A DNA stretch of 6,561 bases, from contig CALGVF010000274.1 in the NCBI GenBank assembly GCA_937920115.1, positions 1 to 6,561 on the forward strand, read 5' to 3'. The DNA comes from an uncultured Clostridia bacterium. Its GTDB lineage: Bacteria > Bacillota > Clostridia > Christensenellales > Borkfalkiaceae. Positions within the stretch are counted from its first letter, which is position 1; the number at the start of each line of letters is the position of its first letter. The notes under the pieces are model-generated. The model was not told where the DNA came from and did no database searches. It worked only from the letters and a program-made list of their open reading frames with translations. A program made the position numbers and the translations under genes. Shown here piece by piece: positions 5,663-6,561 of this stretch.

Positions 5663-5691
5663 AGTATAACACAAAAAACGGTTTTTTTCAA
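5663..5691 (-). promoter_or_regulatory. Strong sigma-A promoter giving a leaderless transcript
   Basis: TTGAAA (5691-5686) and TATACT (5668-5663), each five of six to consensus, are separated by exactly 17 bases on the minus strand. The ATG at 5656 starts seven bases after the -10, where transcription normally begins. Confidence 0.75.
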
Positions 5692-5722
5692 GCGTTTTGC
5701 AGATTGCATTTAAGACTACGAG

Positions 5723-6561
5723 TTAAATTCTTTTACCGCTCGCCGCGTCCTGATACGTAACCCAATAGCCGTCGCGTTTCAAAGCAAACGGCGAGGACGG
5801 AATAAAGGAGCAGTAGCCTTTGAATTCGCTCGGCTTCTCCCCGTACCTGCCCGGGGCTCCGTAACAGATATACTCGGGAACTTTCCCGTCGTAGATTACC
5901 CCCACGACGTAGTGTTTCTCGCCGTCGTAAGAAACCCTTACCCACTTGCTTTCGGCAACCATTTCGCAAAGACTCTTCTCTTTGGGAAAATCTCTGAACA
6001 GCCCCTCTATACGACTTCTGATTTTCTCATAATAGAAACCGCCCGTTCCCGTTTCATTTTCAAAAGTTTCAAAGCGGTCGCTTTCTTTTTCTTTGCAAGG
6101 TTCCTCTTTGCCGAAAGTTCGGACATCTTCATTCTCTTCGCTATCATCTTCCTTACCTTTATATTTTTCAAACTCGAAATAATTTTCGGTCGCAATCATT
6201 TCGTCGTCGTATATAGTTCTTTGTCTTTGCTCTTGATTTTCCGTCTCGCCTCGAAGCCCCTCTCTCTTCTCCGAGAGGTCGTCCTCTTTAACGAGCAAAC
6301 GTTTCTTCGCATATTTTTCCACCTCCGTTTTTGACATTCCTTTGCCGAGAAAACGCCCGTATAAGTCGATTATCGCATTGTTTTCCCTTACAATAACTAC
6401 CGCCGCCGAAGCGGGGGCGTCGCAATTCCCGATAAAAACTTCCGCCCCGTCGCAACTCTTCAATGAATAAAACTCGTCCTTCGTCCCCTCGACAAAAAGG
6501 TATGAAGTCGTATTCTTTCCAACGCTAAGCCCCACCGCAGAGAGACAGGCGACCGAGCCTT
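5723..6561 (-). CDS. Unknown protein with acidic linker and aromatic C-terminal domain, 5'-truncated
   Basis: The frame is open to the right edge (278 residues visible), and the GTG at 6535 has no Shine-Dalgarno sequence, so the true start lies outside. Three parts are visible. An N-terminal domain (before about 6330) has LFVEGTKDEFYSLKSCDG and IDLYGRFLG. A central linker (about 6300-6040) is very rich in Glu, Lys and Asp and probably disordered. A C-terminal domain (about 6030-5726) contains KWVRVSYDGEKHYVVGVIYD, then PEYICYGAPGRYGE, GYCSFIPSSPF and GYWVTYQDAASGKRI. Its dense Tyr/Trp/Gly pattern looks like a conserved small-ligand or protein-binding fold, but I cannot name it. No obvious terminator follows; only a weak AAAACG/CGTTTT stem lies before the next promoter. 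Confidence 0.7.
   Translation of the reverse strand, partial: GSVACLSAVGLSVGKNTTSYLFVEGTKDEFYSLKSCDGAEVFIGNCDAPASAAVVIVRENNAIIDLYGRFLGKGMSKTEVEKYAKKRLLVKEDDLSEKREGLRGETENQEQRQRTIYDDEMIATENYFEFEKYKGKEDDSEENEDVRTFGKEEPCKEKESDRFETFENETGTGGFYYEKIRSRIEGLFRDFPKEKSLCEMVAESKWVRVSYDGEKHYVVGVIYDGKVPEYICYGAPGRYGEKPSEFKGYCSFIPSSPFALKRDGYWVTYQDAASGKRI

Noticed and set aside
5673..5699. Stem AAAACG/CGTTTT as a terminator of the 5723 gene
   Set aside because: A six-bp AT-rich stem with a 12-base loop inside a promoter spacer is too weak to call.
5912..6334. Plus-strand frame of 140 codons rich in Phe and Leu
   Set aside because: It is the complement of the Glu/Lys-rich linker on the minus strand, which explains its composition.
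1..6561. tRNA, rRNA, CRISPR array or transposase
   Set aside because: No cloverleaf, conserved rRNA segment, regularly spaced repeats or transposase-like frame was seen on either strand.

Overview
This 6.56 kb window is bacterial, and every gene I can support lies on the minus strand, so it reads from right (6561) to left (1). The gene families point to a Gram-positive Bacillota, most likely an uncultured Clostridia member. These are a QueT-family transporter, a YhaN-like membrane-linked ATPase, a DUF378 protein, a secreted V8/Glu-C-type protease, and an ECF sigma factor with a single-pass membrane partner. The taxonomic placement is inference from families and AGGAGG-type ribosome sites; there is no rRNA here.

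Region A (5138-6561) holds G+C-richer genes. They are a 5'-truncated unknown protein with an acidic linker and a conserved-looking aromatic C-terminal domain, an 86-residue unknown protein that appears to be transcribed as a leaderless mRNA, and a DUF378 two-helix membrane protein. The start codon of the DUF378 gene sits in the loop of a terminator-like hairpin.

Region B (about 2016-5100) is visibly more A+T-rich: 18/60 G+C in 4141-4200 and 15/60 in 3901-3960, against 34/60 in 5221-5280 and 30/60 in 181-240. It contains two short operons separated by a terminator. The first encodes an ECF sigma factor and a single-pass membrane protein that is probably its anti-sigma factor. The second encodes a secreted glutamyl-endopeptidase-like serine protease and a small exported beta-sandwich protein. 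The four genes look like one acquired cassette in which a membrane-controlled sigma factor may govern a secreted protease and its companion. The regulatory link is inference, because no shared ECF promoter was found.

Region C (1-1973) returns to the richer composition. A strong terminator closes the protease operon. Next come a promoter, a structured leader that may be a preQ1-type regulatory RNA, and a queT transporter gene split by a single-base frameshift. The queT stop codon overlaps the TTG start of a large SMC/YhaN-like ATPase that runs off the left edge.
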